Assembly: GCA_022818135.1 (NCBI GenBank)
Contig: JAFMSR010000001.1
Location: forward strand, 31,560,063 to 31,624,062
Origin: Saxidomus purpurata
Lineage: Eukaryota > Mollusca > Bivalvia > Venerida > Veneridae
DNA: 64,000 nucleotides
Direction of reading: 5' to 3'
Part shown: one piece after another, positions 61,640 through 64,000 of the stretch
Layout: every line of letters begins with the position of its first letter
Numbering within the stretch: position 1 is the stretch's first letter
Notes under the pieces: generated by a model
What the model saw: only the letters and a program-made list of their open reading frames with translations
The model's database searches: none
What the model was told of the DNA's origin: nothing
Program-made: the position numbers and the translations under genes

Positions 61640-62210
61640 TCTTTAGGCGAATGCCAAGCCTTTTTTGAATATCGAGCAAGCTGGAATTTAGTATTCGTAT
61701 CAAGGCAGATATCAACTAGTTTGCAAAGCGAAGTAAACTAGGTTTTCCATCTTGGTCACTTGAGTACAAATATCCGACTTCAGTTGATAGATAGGTTTGT
61801 ATACAGATATCCTTATATAGAGATTTAATGCAAAGACACCTGAGAGTTGGGTATTTGCATACCATAAGGCGAATGCTCAGTTTACAATAATTTAGATATT
61901 CGTATACCTTAAGATGAATAACCTGCTGGATCATATTATCAAGCTGGTTTGATGTTACATAGTCTCATATCCTGCTACTTTGCAACAATACAGCTTGTAG
62001 TAAGAGTATTTGAACTGACGAGAGGCGAATACAAAGAACGATATAAGTTTCAATACTCAGCATGTTTGCAGTTTGGTATCCTACTACCTTCATATTCCAC
62101 AATTTGTCAATACTTGGAGCCAGTATTTTAGAAGCAAATCCGTTGTTTCAAATACCAATCGAGGTGGGAGATATCTGTGAACCGCCATACGATTACCGAG
62201 AAAGACAGCC
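61640..62210. repeat. Degenerate minisatellite (tentative)
   Basis: Variants of a 'GGCGAATGC...GTATTCGTAT(A/C)' phrase recur roughly every 45-55 bp (about 61648, 61692, 61868, 61890, 61908, 62020) with AAGCTGG and TTTGCA companions. The periodicity is imperfect. Confidence 0.4.
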
Positions 62211-62514
62211 GGAAGTCCACAAAGTGTTTAGAAGAAGTCTATGACTACAAATGGGGATATTATCTCAGCTGGCGAAATTTTGTTACGAGTATGCGAATGA
62301 AAATCATGTGTGACAGCAGGGGGTCATACGAACAATTTACTTTAGGCATCTATAGCATCGAAATTGTGTGCACAGTGATAGTATTTATTGAATTTTAAAA
62401 CCTTGGTAGATGCTTATATTAAAGTGTTAGAAAATGATTTTTGTAAGCTAGTAAATATCGATCACTATCAGTTATTACCATACGACATCCGAACACATTA
62501 ATGACATGAAATCA

Positions 62515-64000
62515 GGTAGTATAACTTCGTGCTTAAAGATCGTGAATAAAGAACAGAGATGACACAGATCGATATTACTCCTGTGAACAGAGATCTCCTC
62601 TTTTCCTTCGACACAAGAGCTACCAATATACTGGTGATGCAGATGTTTTCTCCGATACATATCCAAAATAGGGCAGGTACTTGTTATAATTTATCTAAAT
62701 AAATATATATGCATACAAGTTACAGGAACAAAATGCATACAGCACACACTTTTATTGTAATTAACAAGAACAGAAGGTAATTACATATGTAACGATGTAA
62801 TACATAATTAGTGCTTATTTCATAAACGTCATATTGTCGAGTTCTGCGAATTGTTTACTCAAGAGGGATGTTCGAAGAGTGTACACCAAGAAACTATTTT
62901 AGTTTCAATATGGCTGATACCGTTGCCTCCGAAACATTGATATAAAGTTCATGAGGGGTCGTTAAATTTACCTGTAGAACATACAAGAAGATGATATGGA
63001 AATTAATTAGTGCACCATGGAGTTATCGTCAATATAAAGGTTACCATTGTCATTTCATGAAGTCACCTTAAAATTGAAGATGTCATTATCTAGTTCCACA
63101 TAGCCATCAACTGAATCTTGAACAATAAAATGCGAGTGGTTAAATTTTGTCTAGACATGACCAAAAGACAGTCCGGTCTCTCCTTACGGAAAGGGACCAT
63201 TTATAAAATATTTATTGAAAAGGGAAATTGTCAATGGTATAAGTCAAACCGTAATATTACAGTTGTATCCTTATAAACCAGAAAAAAGTACGCCCTATTG
63301 CAAATAGCTAACATAAAATCGAGACAGTAGACATCGTACAATATGACAATATGAAGATAATTACAGATAAAATCAATATGAAACATCGCAACAAGGGCTA
63401 TTAAAAACGTTATTGTTCATATCCAAAATAGGGCTGGTACTCTATTCCGTGCTTTTATACAAAAATAGTTCTTATTAAAACAAAGACTCATACTCTCCAG
63501 AAACATCACACCCTGGGTATGTACCTTAAAGTTTTCAACGGTAAGATAAACTTTTTATCAACAGCTTGTAGCTTTGTCTGAAATGGTTTAAGGTTACACT
63601 TAGCATTAGATACTTTATTTTGGAAAGTTACATAACATCATTTTCAGATTTCACTCGACAATTAGATATCAAATGTTCCTAACAAGAATGTCCCTTTGAT
63701 GCAGTGAGTAACATTAAAACAAATTGTAGGCAATGTCAAGGCTACTGTAAAACTTCAAATAAGAAGATATCATCACCTATAATGCAGTGACCCAATCTAA
63801 CTACGTCTTTGTGAGCATCCTGAGACGTTAAATACTAGTAGATAATATCCGCTTGCAACAGTCGATAAGTATGTAAATATTAGCCAGTGGTTTCTAGAGT
63901 TGTCAGACGGAAACATTTCTTTTTAAATTTTATGTTAATGTTACATTACCGTTACATAATGTTGTCAAAATCAGTATGTTCATCTTTTTATTCTTTGCAA
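62515..64000 (+). repeat. Diverged direct duplication, copy 2
   Basis: Collinear with 51290-52385 and continuing to the end of the window (TGTCAAAATCAGTATG near 63962 matches TGTCAGAATCAGTATG near 52345). This copy contains extra sequence and an internal repeat of CATATCCAAAATAGGGC (62658 and 63419). No gene seen. Confidence 0.7.

Overview
This window looks like nuclear genomic DNA from a bivalve mollusc. It is AT-rich and sparse in genes. The two recognisable host protein genes are metazoan G-protein-coupled receptors, one of them with a clean GT/AG intron. Much of the rest consists of element types familiar from bivalve genomes: elements with 145-170 bp core repeats ending in an (ACGG)n tract (like the bivalve 'pearl' family), short TIR MITEs, a PIF/Harbinger transposon and a tRNA-derived SINE head. 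The species cannot be fixed from the sequence; assignment to Bivalvia is inference.

Layout. Positions 205-8765 are an old, diverged tandem duplication of about 4 kb of non-coding DNA, with MITEs and long poly-C tracts inserted at different places in each unit. Positions 8.8-22.6 kb hold no convincing gene. They contain an 80-bp palindrome (9.4 kb), a pearl-like element (13.5 kb), a TIR MITE (14.3 kb), a 1.09-kb foldback element made of ~20-bp repeats (15.0-16.1 kb), a decayed fragment of a GPCR gene (18.1-18.5 kb) beside a hairpin element, and a SINE head with a TC microsatellite (21.8 kb).

Positions 22.6-32.4 kb are a nested transposon complex. A PIF/Harbinger element (22630-28578) has very long, nearly identical terminal inverted repeats. 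It carries a minus-strand DDE transposase and a divergent, spliced plus-strand partner gene, each with what looks like a single-base frameshift. A 2.16-kb non-autonomous element (called A here; TAA target duplication) sits inside the left TIR. A 3.0-kb copy of A in inverted orientation (TTA target duplication) lies just beyond the right end.

Positions 33.4-40.8 kb hold the two host genes, transcribed divergently and 4.1 kb apart. One is a two-exon, 360-aa seven-transmembrane receptor on the minus strand. The other is an intronless, 496-aa class A (rhodopsin-like) GPCR on the plus strand. The 18-kb pseudogene is a relic of a duplicate of the first one.

Positions 41-64 kb hold no gene I can support. 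They contain MITEs, four pearl-like elements (one inserted inside a MITE), an inverted third copy of part of the 2.5-kb/7.4-kb repeat, poly-C tracts, and an 11-kb-spaced direct duplication (51.3-52.4 kb and 62.5-64.0 kb). Functionally, the window offers two receptors and a Harbinger two-gene system whose transposase family could also have moved element A.
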